A DNA stretch of 64,000 bases from Candidatus Rhodoferax mariagerensis (GTDB lineage Bacteria; Pseudomonadota; Gammaproteobacteria; Burkholderiales; Burkholderiaceae_C): assembly GCA_016719055.1 (NCBI GenBank), contig JADKAW010000044.1:124001-188000 (forward strand), in the 5' to 3' direction. The notes under the pieces are model-generated. The model made no database searches. It was given only the letters and a program-made list of their open reading frames with translations, and was not told the origin of the DNA. Below are positions 1-8,849 of the stretch, one piece after another (within the stretch, counting starts at the first letter, position 1; the number at the start of each line of letters is the position of its first letter). Position numbers and translations under genes: made by a program.

Positions 1-872
1 CCGAGCTCGGTAGTTTTACCCGCGCAGCGGTGGCGCTCAACGTTGCCCAGCCGGCCTTGAGCCGCCAGGTTCGCCAGCTTGAAGTTGAATTGCGGCAAAA
101 CCTGCTGATTCGCAACGGCCGCGGTGCGCTGCCCACCGAGGCTGGCAAACTGCTGCTGGCGCATGGCCGAGGCATCCTGCACCAGGTTGAGCGAGCTTAC
201 GAAGAGTTGGGCCGGGTGCGCGGTTCACTGGCTGGACGTGTGGCCATCGGTCTGCCCACCAGTCTGGCACGAGCCCTGACGGTGCCTCTGACCCGCGCTT
301 TTCGCGCCGAGTTGCCGGACGCCACCATCTCGGTCAGCGAAGGTTTGTCGACGGCCATGCAAGAGTCTTTGATCGCCGGACGTCTGGACATTGCCGTGTT
401 GTACAACGCCCAACCCACTGCAGAAACCGAGGTCACCCCGCTGTTTGAAGAAGACCTGCTGCTAGTGCAGCGCCGCACAACCGCTGCATCTGACGACCCA
501 GCACCCGGGTCCATCAGTCTGAAAGAGGTAGCGCTGCTGCCCTTGGTGATTCCCAGCCGACTCAACGCCGTGCGAATGCATGTGGAGTCCGAGATGGCCA
601 ATAGGGGTTTGCGCCTGAAAATTGCCCTTGAGATTGACGGGGTTTCCGCCATTCTGGACCTGGTTGCCGACGGTGCAGGCAGCGCGGTGCTCACGCGCAA
701 TGCGGTGGCCAATTCTTTGCGCCCTGCCGCTTATCACGTGCGAAGTATCGTGGAGCCGGCACTGCACGCGAAGGTGTCCGTGGCCACCAGCTCGCTACGC
801 CCCGCCACACTGACCCAGCAGACCACGCTTGAATTGCTCAAGCGCACAGTGCAGGAGATCATCAAAATCTGA
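1..872 (+). CDS. LysR-family transcriptional regulator (5' end outside window)
   Basis: The reading frame is open from base 3, so the true start lies upstream of the window. The first visible residues (ELGSFTRAA, then QPALSRQVRQLE) are the recognition half of the LysR winged helix-turn-helix. The remainder fits the LysR effector-binding domain, for example GLPTSLARALTVPL at its start and VADGAGSAVLT near the end. LTTRs act as cytoplasmic tetramers that activate or repress, often a divergent gene. Here the downstream neighbours are convergent, so its target is probably upstream and not visible. The effector cannot be inferred. Confidence 0.93.
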   Translation, partial: ELGSFTRAAVALNVAQPALSRQVRQLEVELRQNLLIRNGRGALPTEAGKLLLAHGRGILHQVERAYEELGRVRGSLAGRVAIGLPTSLARALTVPLTRAFRAELPDATISVSEGLSTAMQESLIAGRLDIAVLYNAQPTAETEVTPLFEEDLLLVQRRTTAASDDPAPGSISLKEVALLPLVIPSRLNAVRMHVESEMANRGLRLKIALEIDGVSAILDLVADGAGSAVLTRNAVANSLRPAAYHVRSIVEPALHAKVSVATSSLRPATLTQQTTLELLKRTVQEIIKI

Positions 873-895
873 GGCTCAAGGCACACCGTCACCCG

Positions 896-1921
896 CTACG
901 GGGAGATTGAGAACGTGTTGAGCAGGCCTGGCCACACCTGGCGCGCCACCCGCATCATGTTGGCACCCAGAATTTGTGCGATGTCGGGTGTACTGAAACC
1001 CAGCGCGGCCAAAGCAGCGTCCAGCTTAGGCCAAGTGTTCACCGGGGTATAACAAATGCTGCCCAGACCACTTTCATAGCCGGCTTCAGCGGGCCACCAA
1101 TATCCTGGGTCGAAACCCGGCGGGCGGTCATTCAATTCGTCTTGCGCAAAGCCGTTGTCCAGCCCGATGCCCACATGTTGCACACCGACCAGGCCGGCCA
1201 CATAGGCCGCATGGCGCGCCACGTCAGCCGCGCCTGGCGTGGCAATGCCCAAAAAGCGCGACACACCCGACACACACACCACCCCGCCAGTCGCCGCGCA
1301 GGCGCGAATCTGCTCGTCGGTGATGTTGCGGCCATGCTCAACCAGCGCCAGCGGGTTGGCGTGACTAAAGATCACCGGTTGGCTGGAAGCGTCCATGATC
1401 TCCAGGCTACAGCGTCGCCCGGTATGCGAGCAGTCCATCAGCAGGCCGGCTGCATTCACGGCCGCCACCATGCGCCGGCCTAGCGGGGTCAGGCTGCGCG
1501 GCACATCGTGGCAACCGTCAGCCACGCTGTTGTTGCGGTTATACGCAAAGTGGATTTGTCGCACCCCCAGCGCCGCGTACAGAGCCACCATGTCGGGCTG
1601 TTCCAGCAGCGGCATGGCACCTTCCAGGTCAAAGCCAATGGCGATCTGGCCGCCCGCCGTGGCACGCTCGATATCGGCCACGCCATGGGTCTGCACGTAA
1701 CGGTCGGGGTGCGCGGCGATGGTGGCGCGGTAGCCGGCAATCACCGACATCACCTGCGCCAACGGGTTCATGTCCATGCCTACGTTGATCGACACATAGT
1801 TCAGCCCGCCAGTGCGCAGGGTATCGATCGGCGCAAAGCTGGCCTGCGGATGCAGCGGCAGGCACATGTGGGCGTCCCAACGGACCTTCTTGCTGCAATC
1901 GCCCGACGTACTCAACATCAT
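896..1921 (-). CDS. Membrane dipeptidase family (peptidase M19)
   Basis: The protein has 341 residues and M19 (renal dipeptidase-like) features in order: an N-terminal metal site WDAH (usually DxHxD), FDLEGAMPL carrying the bridging Glu, DCSHTG and FSHANP with His ligands, VGIGLDNG (usually VGIGxDFDG), and the C-terminal LGANMMRV. Family members are binuclear zinc enzymes that cleave dipeptides, often with D-residues. The second Asp of the N-terminal DxHxD motif is Cys here (DAHMC), so the metal site or substrate may differ. No signal peptide is visible. It converges on the LysR gene with a 23-bp gap. Confidence 0.85.
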   Translation of the reverse strand: MMLSTSGDCSKKVRWDAHMCLPLHPQASFAPIDTLRTGGLNYVSINVGMDMNPLAQVMSVIAGYRATIAAHPDRYVQTHGVADIERATAGGQIAIGFDLEGAMPLLEQPDMVALYAALGVRQIHFAYNRNNSVADGCHDVPRSLTPLGRRMVAAVNAAGLLMDCSHTGRRCSLEIMDASSQPVIFSHANPLALVEHGRNITDEQIRACAATGGVVCVSGVSRFLGIATPGAADVARHAAYVAGLVGVQHVGIGLDNGFAQDELNDRPPGFDPGYWWPAEAGYESGLGSICYTPVNTWPKLDAALAALGFSTPDIAQILGANMMRVARQVWPGLLNTFSISP

Positions 1922-1988
1922 TCAACTCCTCTGGCACTGCTGCGCCCTAGCACCAAGTCACTTGTACAGCGCACGGGTGCAATAGCGA

Positions 1989-2879
1989 TCAAGCGCGCAG
2001 ATTCTGCGCAAAAAATGCCATGGTGCGCTCCCAGGCCAGGCGGGCGGCAGCGGCATCAAAGCGCGGCGTGGTGTCGTTGTTGAACCCGTGCTGGGTGCCG
2101 GCGTAATGGTGCGCTGTGTAACGTGCGCCGGCCGCCTTGAGCGCCGCCTCGTAGACAGGCCAGGCCGCATTGATGCGCTCATCCACACCGGCAAAATGAA
2201 TCAGCAGCGGTGCCTTCACCAGGGCAGCACCCTCGGCCGCCGGGTGGTTGCCATAAAACGGCACGGCCGCCGCCAGGTCTGGCAGGCGGGTTGCCAGCGT
2301 ATGGGCCATTCCACCGCCATAGCAAAAGCCCACCACACCAATTTTTCCGGTGCCGTCAGCACGGGCTTTGAGCCACTGGGCGCAGGCATAAAAATCTTCC
2401 CGGATTTTGCTTTGATCAAGCTTGGCAAACAGTTCGCGCGCCTTATCTTCATTTCCGGGGTAGCCGCCCATGCTTGTCAACGCATCGGGTGCAAAGGCCA
2501 TGTAACCATCCAGGGCAAGGCGGCGGGCAATGTCTTCAATGTGCGGGTTCAAGCCCCGGTTTTCGTGCACCACCAGCACGGCAGGCAGCTTGGCCGGGGC
2601 CGTAGCCGGGCGAGCCAGATAACCCTTGATCATGCCGTAACCATTGGGTGAAGGCACCTCCAGCATGTCTGTTTTCAGGCGCTTGTCATCCTTGGGAACC
2701 ACTTGCCCCAGGGCGAAATCAGGCGACAGGGACGCCAGAATGCCCGCAGCGGTCAGCCCGCCTGCGGCAAACTTTTGCGCGCGCTCAAGAAAACCACGCC
2801 GGTCAATGCCACCATGCACATAGGCATCAAACAGTATCAACAGTTCCTGGTCAAAATCCTGGGCTGTTTTGCGCGTCAT
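1989..2879 (-). CDS. Dienelactone hydrolase family protein with Tat signal
   Basis: The start at 2879 is set by a strong AGGAGG site just upstream and gives 296 residues. An open frame extends further upstream, but without such a site. The alpha/beta-hydrolase core has the dienelactone hydrolase signature: E106 in HENRGL, nucleophile C186 in GFCYGGG, D233 in GVDERI and H264 in GTQHGF. Family members hydrolyse carboxymethylenebutenolide-type lactones or related esters. Residues 24-58 contain a twin-arginine motif (DRRGFLE) followed by a hydrophobic Ala/Gly-rich stretch, which suggests folded export to the periplasm. Classical ring-cleavage dienelactone hydrolases are cytosolic, so the substrate is probably different. 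It is divergent from glgX. Confidence 0.88.
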   Translation of the reverse strand: MTRKTAQDFDQELLILFDAYVHGGIDRRGFLERAQKFAAGGLTAAGILASLSPDFALGQVVPKDDKRLKTDMLEVPSPNGYGMIKGYLARPATAPAKLPAVLVVHENRGLNPHIEDIARRLALDGYMAFAPDALTSMGGYPGNEDKARELFAKLDQSKIREDFYACAQWLKARADGTGKIGVVGFCYGGGMAHTLATRLPDLAAAVPFYGNHPAAEGAALVKAPLLIHFAGVDERINAAWPVYEAALKAAGARYTAHHYAGTQHGFNNDTTPRFDAAAARLAWERTMAFFAQNLRA

Positions 2880-3156
2880 GCTGCCTCCTGGTAGAAAAGA
2901 AACGAAGGATATCGAGTTTGGACCAACTCTGCAGGGTTGCCCGAAGCCCCGACAACCTCCTTGGATGCGTTTTGATACACCCAAGCCGTGCCATACTTGC
3001 CTCTGTGTGGAGGTTCCTATCCGTAGTTTCCGAAAAACCCGCGAACAGGTGGATTAGCAATAGTTCCGTATCATGCCGGTTCGCCAACAAGATGGCCAGC
3101 TTCCGATCAATTCAACACAGCCAATGAACAATCTTGGCTAAATCTGTCGAGTCGCT

Positions 3157-5418
3157 ATGAACAAACCTCTGACGCATGTTGTTTGCGCCGGCGAGCCCGG
3201 GCCCCTGGGCGCGACCTGGGACGGCGAAGGCGTCAATTTCGCCTTGTTTTCGGCAAATGCCGAAAAAGTGGAGTTGTGCATCTTTGATGCTTCTGGCAGA
3301 CATGAATTGCAGCGCATTGACTTAAAGACCCGCACCAACGATATCTGGCATGGCTATCTGCCGCAGGCACGGCCGGGCTTGCTCTACGGGTACCGCGTGC
3401 ATGGCCGGTACAAGCCGCAAGAAGGGTACCGCTTTAATGCCCACAAGCTCTTGATTGATCCCTATGCCCGCGCGCTTGTCGGCGAGATCAACTGGAGTGA
3501 TGCCCACTTCGGATATCGCATTGGCAATGACATTGCAGATCTTTCTTTTGACCGCCACGACAGTGCCAGTGGCATGCCAAAGTGCCGCGTGATCGACCCG
3601 ACCTACAACTGGGAGGACGACCGTCCGCCGGGCACGGCGTGGCAGGACACGGTGATCTACGAACTGCATGTCAAGGGCTTCACCATGGTGCATCCGGGCG
3701 TGCCACCCGAACTGCGCGGAACCTACGCCGGACTGGCCTGTGCACCGGTGATCGAGTACCTGAAACGGCTCGGGGTCACGGCGGTGGAACTGCTGCCCGT
3801 GCACGCATTCGCCCACGACCGCCATCTGGTCAACAAGGGACTGAGCAACTTCTGGGGCTACAACTCTCTGGCTTTCTTCGCGCCCCACCCGAGCTATGCG
3901 GCCACCGGTTGTGTTTCCGAGTTCAAGACCATGGTTAAAGCGCTCCATGGTGCTGGTATCGAGGTTATTCTCGACGTGGTCTACAACCACACGGCTGAAG
4001 GCAATCAAATGGGCCCGACCTTGAGTTTGCGTGGCATCGACAATGCCAGCTACTACCGCCTGGTAACCGGTGACGCCCGCTACTACATGGACTATACGGG
4101 CTGTGGCAATACGCTTGACACGTCGAATCCGCACGCCCTCGAACTGGTTCGCGACAGCTTGCGCTACTGGGTTGAGGACATGCATGTCGATGGCTTTCGC
4201 TTCGACCTCGGTGTTGCGCTGACGCGCGGCATGACCGGAATCGAGATGCGCAGCGCATTTTTTCAGGAATTGACCCGCGATCCGGTGCTCTCACAGGTCA
4301 AGATGATCGCCGAGCCCTGGGACCTTGGTCTTGGCGGATATCAGTTGGGTGGCTTCCCGCCGGGTTGGGGCGAATGGAACGACCGCTACCGCGACACCAT
4401 GCGCGCATTCGGCAAGGGCGACGCGCAGGCACTGGGCGAGTTTGCCACCCGCTTTACCGGATCGAGTGACCTGTTCGACCGAAGCGGGCGCACACCACAC
4501 GCCAGCATCAACTTTGTGACCGCCCACGATGGCTTTACCCTGCACGATCTGGTGAGCTACAACTACAAACACAACGAAGCCAATCTGGAGGGAAATCGGG
4601 ATGGCGCTGACGACAACCGGAGCTGGAATTGTGGCGTCGAGGGCCAGACCGACGATCCCGCAGTCAACACCTTGCGCCGACGCCGCAAGCGCAGTTTGCT
4701 GACGATGCTTCTGCTGTCCCAGGGCGTACCCATGCTGCTTGCCGGCGACGAGATGGGGCGCACACAGGGCGGCAACAACAACGCTTATTGCCAGGACAAC
4801 GGGGTGTCCTGGATGAACTGGGGCATTGGGCCCGACGATCGCCAGCTTTTGGAGTTCGTGCAGCGGCTGATCCGGCTGCGCCGCGCGCACCCGATTCTGC
4901 GCCGGGTCACGTTCTTTAAGGGTCACCGGCTGGCTGCTGGCGGAGTCAAAGACATCATGTGGCTGCGCCCTGACGGGACTGAAATGGACGACGCCGGCTG
5001 GCGGCAAACCACCGAACCCTGTTTGGGTATATTTCTTGCTGCCGAACCCCCTGCTCAAGCGCCCGTGGACCAGCCGCCGGCCAATCCATGGGACTGGCTG
5101 AAGGCCATGCTGCAGCGCCTGTTCAAGCCTGGCGCAGCGCGCGCAGATCTCCCCGTCGGGCACGGTTCCATGATCTACCGGGTGTGGCACAGTATTCGCC
5201 TGCATGGCCGAGTCTGCGACAGTGGCAGTATTCTGATTTTGGTGAATGCGCACCACGCTGCGTTGGAGTTCGTGCTACCCCTGATTAATGAAAGACGGCT
5301 ATGGTCAACGGTCATTGACACCAACTTCGAGGACGGCCGTCAACCAGAAGGCACCCAGCAGCTGGGTCGGTGTTATGCGCTAAACGCGCATTCGATGGTG
5401 GTGCTACAGGCAATATGA
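3157..5418 (+). CDS. glgX: Glycogen debranching enzyme GlgX
   Basis: The 753-residue GH13 enzyme hydrolyses alpha-1,6 branches of phosphorylase-limit glycogen in the cytoplasm. An N-terminal CBM48-like domain (PLGATWDGEGVNFALFSANA) precedes the catalytic barrel. The conserved regions are visible: DVVYNHTAEG near residue 273, DGFRFDLG with the Asp nucleophile near 349, IAEPWD with the acid Glu near 386, and TAHDGFTL with the stabilising Asp near 458. NFWGYNSLAFF and LLAGDEMGRTQGGNNNAYCQDN are typical of GlgX/TreX. It stands alone here, with no glgB, glgC, glgA or glgP within the window. A long antisense open frame across its 3' half is a shadow. Confidence 0.96.
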   Translation: MNKPLTHVVCAGEPGPLGATWDGEGVNFALFSANAEKVELCIFDASGRHELQRIDLKTRTNDIWHGYLPQARPGLLYGYRVHGRYKPQEGYRFNAHKLLIDPYARALVGEINWSDAHFGYRIGNDIADLSFDRHDSASGMPKCRVIDPTYNWEDDRPPGTAWQDTVIYELHVKGFTMVHPGVPPELRGTYAGLACAPVIEYLKRLGVTAVELLPVHAFAHDRHLVNKGLSNFWGYNSLAFFAPHPSYAATGCVSEFKTMVKALHGAGIEVILDVVYNHTAEGNQMGPTLSLRGIDNASYYRLVTGDARYYMDYTGCGNTLDTSNPHALELVRDSLRYWVEDMHVDGFRFDLGVALTRGMTGIEMRSAFFQELTRDPVLSQVKMIAEPWDLGLGGYQLGGFPPGWGEWNDRYRDTMRAFGKGDAQALGEFATRFTGSSDLFDRSGRTPHASINFVTAHDGFTLHDLVSYNYKHNEANLEGNRDGADDNRSWNCGVEGQTDDPAVNTLRRRRKRSLLTMLLLSQGVPMLLAGDEMGRTQGGNNNAYCQDNGVSWMNWGIGPDDRQLLEFVQRLIRLRRAHPILRRVTFFKGHRLAAGGVKDIMWLRPDGTEMDDAGWRQTTEPCLGIFLAAEPPAQAPVDQPPANPWDWLKAMLQRLFKPGAARADLPVGHGSMIYRVWHSIRLHGRVCDSGSILILVNAHHAALEFVLPLINERRLWSTVIDTNFEDGRQPEGTQQLGRCYALNAHSMVVLQAI

Positions 5419-5448
5419 AGCTTAACTGGCCATGACTGCTCTTTCAAG

Positions 5449-6327
5449 ATGAATTCCGGTGTGCCTTACGCCGCGCTGGCCTATTGCGCCTGGGGTTTGT
5501 TTCCGGCCTTTTTCAAACAACTGGGCAACGTGAACGCGTTTGAGGTGGTGCTGCACCGCATGGTGTGGTCACTGGTATTTTTGATGGGTGTGCTGGCGGT
5601 GCTCAGGCGCTGGACCTGGCTGCGTGAGGTGGCGCACCAGCCTCGCGTGCTGGCGGCGTTTGCGTTGTCTGCCGTGCTGTTGTCGGCCAACTGGTCGGTG
5701 TACGTGTGGGCGGTGCAAAACGCCCATGTGGTCGATGCCAGTCTGGGCTACTTTATTTTGCCGCTGGTCAATGTGGCGTTTGGCTTCGCCTTTTTGCACG
5801 AGCGCCCACGACCGGTGCAATGGTTGGCAGTGGCCATGGCAGCTGCCGGGGTGGTGTGGCTCACACTTCAGGCCGGGCGGCTGCCCTGGGTGGCGCTGGT
5901 CTTGGCGGCTACTTTTGGCGTGTATGGCCTGCTGCGCAAGGTGGCCACGTTGGGCGCGCTGGAGGGCCTGACGCTTGAAACCCTGTTGCTGGCACCCGTT
6001 GCCGTGGGTTTGCTGGCATGGTGGGCCTGGCACGGCCGGGGCGCGCTGGTGCAGGGCAACGCCAGCACGCTGGGCTGGCTGCTGCTGGCCGGGCCGCTCA
6101 CGGCCATTCCGCTGCTGCTGTTTGCCGCAGGTGCGCGCCGAATTCCCATGGCCACGTTAGGCATCCTGCAGTACATCTCGCCGAGCCTGCAAATGCTGCT
6201 GGGCGTGTGGCTGTATGGCGAGGCGTTTGACCCGGCCCGTGCCCTGGGTTTCTACCTGATCTGGCTAGCCCTGGTGGTTTACAGCCTGGACGGCTTGTGG
6301 CGCAGCCACCGGCCTCTGCCAGGCTAA
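5449..6327 (+). CDS. rarD: RarD-type EamA-family transporter
   Basis: The 292-residue protein is almost entirely hydrophobic, with about ten membrane segments forming two EamA repeats. The N-terminus (AALAYCAWGLFPAFFKQL) and the segments LHRMVWSLVF, NWSVYVWAV and SLGYFILPLVNV are characteristic of RarD, an inner-membrane permease of unknown natural substrate named from chloramphenicol sensitivity in E. coli. It starts 30 bp after the glgX stop, so the two are probably co-transcribed. An AT-rich 7-bp inverted repeat (6326-6332 / 6341-6347) overlaps the stop codon and could help end transcription. Confidence 0.92.
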   Translation: MNSGVPYAALAYCAWGLFPAFFKQLGNVNAFEVVLHRMVWSLVFLMGVLAVLRRWTWLREVAHQPRVLAAFALSAVLLSANWSVYVWAVQNAHVVDASLGYFILPLVNVAFGFAFLHERPRPVQWLAVAMAAAGVVWLTLQAGRLPWVALVLAATFGVYGLLRKVATLGALEGLTLETLLLAPVAVGLLAWWAWHGRGALVQGNASTLGWLLLAGPLTAIPLLLFAAGARRIPMATLGILQYISPSLQMLLGVWLYGEAFDPARALGFYLIWLALVVYSLDGLWRSHRPLPG

Positions 6328-6346
6328 AAGCTCGCTCGCCAGCTTT

Positions 6347-6480
6347 TCATACCAGGTCGCTGCTAGCAAGATCGCTGCCCGTGATCCCCCCGGCATCCAA
6401 TACTTTGCCGTTGGGCAGCAGCGTGGCGCTGTGCCGTGTGCGTGCGGCGTTTAAGGATCCCACGCTGCTCCACACACCCG
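6347..6480 (-). pseudogene. Kelch-repeat (galactose-oxidase-like) protein fragment
   Basis: Read on the minus strand this stretch translates as one and a half kelch-type blades: VWSSVGSLNAARTRHSATLL, then PNGKVLDAGG. This matches the common bacterial kelch pattern W-x4-SMxxAR-xxHxATLLxNGKVLVAGG. The fragment ends at a TGA and nothing upstream extends the repeats, so only a scrap of what is normally a multi-blade propeller remains. The function of the parent gene is unknown. Confidence 0.6.
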
Positions 6481-6968
6481 CAGCAAAAGCCCTGGCTGAA
6501 CCCCGCTGCAGACACAGGCCAATCATCCACACCTGGGCATTCACCAACGCCTTCAGGCCGAAGAGTTGAAACAACGTCAGCATCAACAAGTGGAGTTGGA
6601 CCTGGATGCGATTTGTGGCCGGTGTAGCGCTGTCGTAACTTACAACTTGTGACTGACTCACTCGTTGCACCATTCAGGTACTTTTCATATAGAAATCAGC
6701 CTCAGCTCATATGGATAGTGCGGAAAGCACTACAAAAAGAGTAGTTTTCATTGGGTTCCTTCGGACACTTCTGACGGAGTGGGTGCGGCTTCGGCCGTCT
6801 TGAATTGCGGATCGTACGACCGTTTGTAATGTGTTGAAAATTGCGCCAGGTCAACCCACCCTGTACCAGACGCAATCACTAAATTCATGCCCCAAGGCGC
6901 CCAGTGGCGTTTGGTTGAAGCCGTTAATGCGCACAATATGCGTATCGACTGACTTCAAGGGTTACATC
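6481..6968. other. Stretch without a recognisable gene
   Basis: About 490 bases between the kelch scrap and the ccdA remnant. Small frames exist on both strands (for example a 62-codon minus-strand frame ending at 6748), but none has a recognisable domain or a convincing ribosome-binding site. With decayed genes on both sides, I read it as degenerating DNA. Confidence 0.5.
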
Positions 6969-7207
6969 ATGCCTGCTGCCCTACCCTCTCGACCCGTTAA
7001 CGTGGCGCTTAGCGATGAGCTGGTGATGCAAGCCAGAACCTATACCGACATCCTGTCTGCCACCATGGAGGCACAGCTGACCGAGTTAGTGGAGCAACAG
7101 CAGCCCGCGCAGCGCACTCGCCAACACATGGCTGACCTTTGCGTGTCTGAATGGAACCAAGTAGCCGAATCCTGCGGCTCTTTTGCCGACCAACACATCA
7201 ATTTGTA
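6969..7207 (+). pseudogene. ccdA: CcdA-family antitoxin, stop codon lost
   Basis: An ATG at 6969 with AAGGG about 7 bases upstream opens a frame whose first ~78 residues look like CcdA: an N-terminal RPVNVALSDELV ribbon-helix-helix strand, a helical middle, and the C-terminal toxin-neutralising tail ending in SCGSFADQHINL (F-plasmid CcdA ends in NGSFADENRDW). At the expected end the usual TGATGG junction with ccdB reads TATTGG. The stop is therefore missing and the frame runs on to 7466. The antitoxin body is intact, but its C-terminus would carry about 87 extra residues. Confidence 0.65.
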
Positions 7208-7339
7208 TTGGCGCAATTTGATGTGCATCACAACAAAGGAACGTTGCGCGAGTCCGTGCCGTTTGTGGAGTCACACCCTAACCCATCGCTGCTGTCGCAC
7301 TGGCATGCAGACAAATGGCTGCCGCACTGGCCACGTTGA
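7208..7339 (+). pseudogene. ccdB: CcdB-family toxin, 5' fragment only
   Basis: Directly at the ccdA end, one frame over, the sequence reads LAQFDVHHNKGTLRESVPFV, the N-terminal strand of CcdB gyrase toxins (typically MAQFDVYRN). The expected ATG is TTG here. Homology stops at about 7268, where the sequence enters the antisense of the trmH-like gene ending at 7278, and the frame closes at 7339. At least 80 residues of toxin are missing, including the C-terminal residues needed for gyrase poisoning, so no active toxin can be made. Confidence 0.6.
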
Positions 7340-8063
7340 GCGACTCCTCACCGCCGGGTTGAGCAATGCGCACAAACTGACTCGCCAAGGCCTGCAGCGC
7401 TGCGCAAACGCCCTGCCCTTCGTGCCCCAGCGCCCAAACACATTGCGCTGGAAGCTCTTGATTTAGAAGCAACTCATGCAGGTAACGACCTTGGTGCGAA
7501 CTGGTCACCAGCAGCGGCAGCGCCATTTGCTGCACCAGCGCCAGGTCAGCGCCCTCGATCAGTTGCAAGCCCCAGTGCGCGCCCATGCCGGCGCGCAGCA
7601 CTTTCGGGCTCCACAGCGCGGCCGTGCCTTTGAGCGCAATGACCTGCCTGAAACCAAAGGCCGAGGCGCTGCGCAGGATGGCACCGACGTTGCCCGCGTC
7701 TTGAACCCGGTCCAGAATCACACTGGCAGCCTGCGGCAACAGGCTGGGTGGGCCGGGCAAGTCAAACACAAATCCCATGCGGGAGGGTGATTCCAGCGCG
7801 CTGAGTTCGGCATACAGCGGCTCTGAAAAAACTATATTTTTAATAGCTGCTTGCTTATATTCCATGGGGGCTAGAGGCCAAAAAGACTCTGAAAAAGCGC
7901 CCAGCGCCGGACGCGCACCCCGCAACAGTGCGGCGCGCACCAGGTGGTCGCCTTCGGCCCAGAAGCGCCCTTGCTTGCGGTAGTCGGTGTTGCCTGTGGC
8001 CAGACGGCGAAGGTCTTTCAGCAAGGCGTTGTCGCGGGAGCTGATGTGCGTTGGGGCGTTCAT
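7278..8063 (-). CDS. TrmH/SpoU-family RNA 2'-O-methyltransferase
   Basis: The start at 8063 (MNAPTHISSRDN) gives 261 residues, and an upstream in-frame extension looks unrelated to the family. Substrate-binding N-terminal residues (RRLATGNTDYRKQGRFWAEG) precede the SPOUT knot domain, with ILDRVQDAGNVGAILRSA, WALGHEGQG and the final PGGEESLNVASAAAI motif that binds S-adenosylmethionine. The family methylates ribose 2'-OH in rRNA or tRNA, and the exact target cannot be told. It is the last gene of the envelope operon, after rnhB. A 32-bp interspersed repeat core (7843-7874) encodes residues around LAPMEYKQAAIK, between the two domains. Confidence 0.9.
   Translation of the reverse strand: MNAPTHISSRDNALLKDLRRLATGNTDYRKQGRFWAEGDHLVRAALLRGARPALGAFSESFWPLAPMEYKQAAIKNIVFSEPLYAELSALESPSRMGFVFDLPGPPSLLPQAASVILDRVQDAGNVGAILRSASAFGFRQVIALKGTAALWSPKVLRAGMGAHWGLQLIEGADLALVQQMALPLLVTSSHQGRYLHELLLNQELPAQCVWALGHEGQGVCAALQALASQFVRIAQPGGEESLNVASAAAICLHASATAAMG
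7843..7874 (+). repeat. Interspersed repeat core, copy 1 (in trmH-like gene)
   Basis: ATAGC, 21 bases, then GGCTAG, continuing AGGCC. It lies inside the trmH-like CDS, whose coding strand reads CTAGCC-N21-GCTAT and gives peptide LAPMEYKQAAI. Same length and ends as the other copies listed here. Confidence 0.75.
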
Positions 8064-8171
8064 GCGGGTCACTCGCAACAGGCTGGCCAGTTCAGCGCAG
8101 CACACCCATGCCGCAGGTGCCACCCGTCGAAGGATAAAAGACCTGCATGAGTCTGCACCGGCCTTTGTGTT

Positions 8172-8849
8172 TCATGTCTGGGCACCAGCCAGCACCTCGG
8201 TCACCGGACGAAAGCTGGTGCGGTGCTGCGGACTGGCACCGTGCGCCTTTAACGCCGCCAGGTGCTGCGCGGTGCCATAACCCTTGTGCTGCGCGAAACC
8301 GTAAGCCGGATATTGCAAATCGACCTCGCGGCACCAACGGTCGCGCGTGACCTTGGCCAGAATGGATGCGGCCGAAATGGCAGCCACCAGCGAGTCGCCC
8401 TTGACAATAGCCTCACAACTCATTGGCAAGGTCGGCACCCGGTTGCCATCGACCAGCACCAGCTTGGGCGCCAGGCGCAGGCCCTCGACCGCGCGGCGCA
8501 TGGCCAGCAGTGTGGCTTGCAGGATGTTGAGACTGTCAATTTCTTCGACGCTGGCTTGCGCTATGCAAAAACACAGGGCACGGGCGCGGATTTCGTCAAA
8601 CAGGCGCTCGCGCTTTTTCTCACTCAGCACCTTGGAGTCATCCAGGCCAACAATGGGTTGCAGGTCGTCCAGAATCACCGCTGCCGCCACCACCGGTCCG
8701 GCCAATGGGCCACGCCCCGCTTCATCCACCCCAGCGATCAGGCCATTGACGCCCCAGGTCAGCGTCAGTTCGCGCATATTGGGCTGGCGAAGCACGCCGG
8801 GTTTTTTGCGCTTTCGGCGCTTAGGCGTGGATGACTTGGGCAATGGCAT
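8172..8849 (-). CDS. rnhB: Ribonuclease HII
   Basis: RNase HII nicks the RNA strand of RNA-DNA hybrids and starts removal of misincorporated ribonucleotides. The catalytic DEDD pattern is visible: GVDEAGRGPLAGP (Asp and Glu), a later Asp in LVDGN, and KGDSLVAAISAASILAKVTRD with its Asp. Start 8849 gives 225 residues with a Lys/Arg-rich leader (KRRKRKKP). An alternative ATG at 8777 would remove that leader and still keep the whole domain. The chosen start overlaps the lpxB 3' end by 29 bases, consistent with coupled translation. It belongs to the lpx operon, a common betaproteobacterial arrangement. Confidence 0.93.
   Translation of the reverse strand: MPLPKSSTPKRRKRKKPGVLRQPNMRELTLTWGVNGLIAGVDEAGRGPLAGPVVAAAVILDDLQPIVGLDDSKVLSEKKRERLFDEIRARALCFCIAQASVEEIDSLNILQATLLAMRRAVEGLRLAPKLVLVDGNRVPTLPMSCEAIVKGDSLVAAISAASILAKVTRDRWCREVDLQYPAYGFAQHKGYGTAQHLAALKAHGASPQHRTSFRPVTEVLAGAQT

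Noticed and set aside
4291..5256. 321-codon minus-strand open frame over glgX
   Set aside because: It is antisense to conserved GH13 motifs and has no domain of its own. GC-rich third positions create such shadows.
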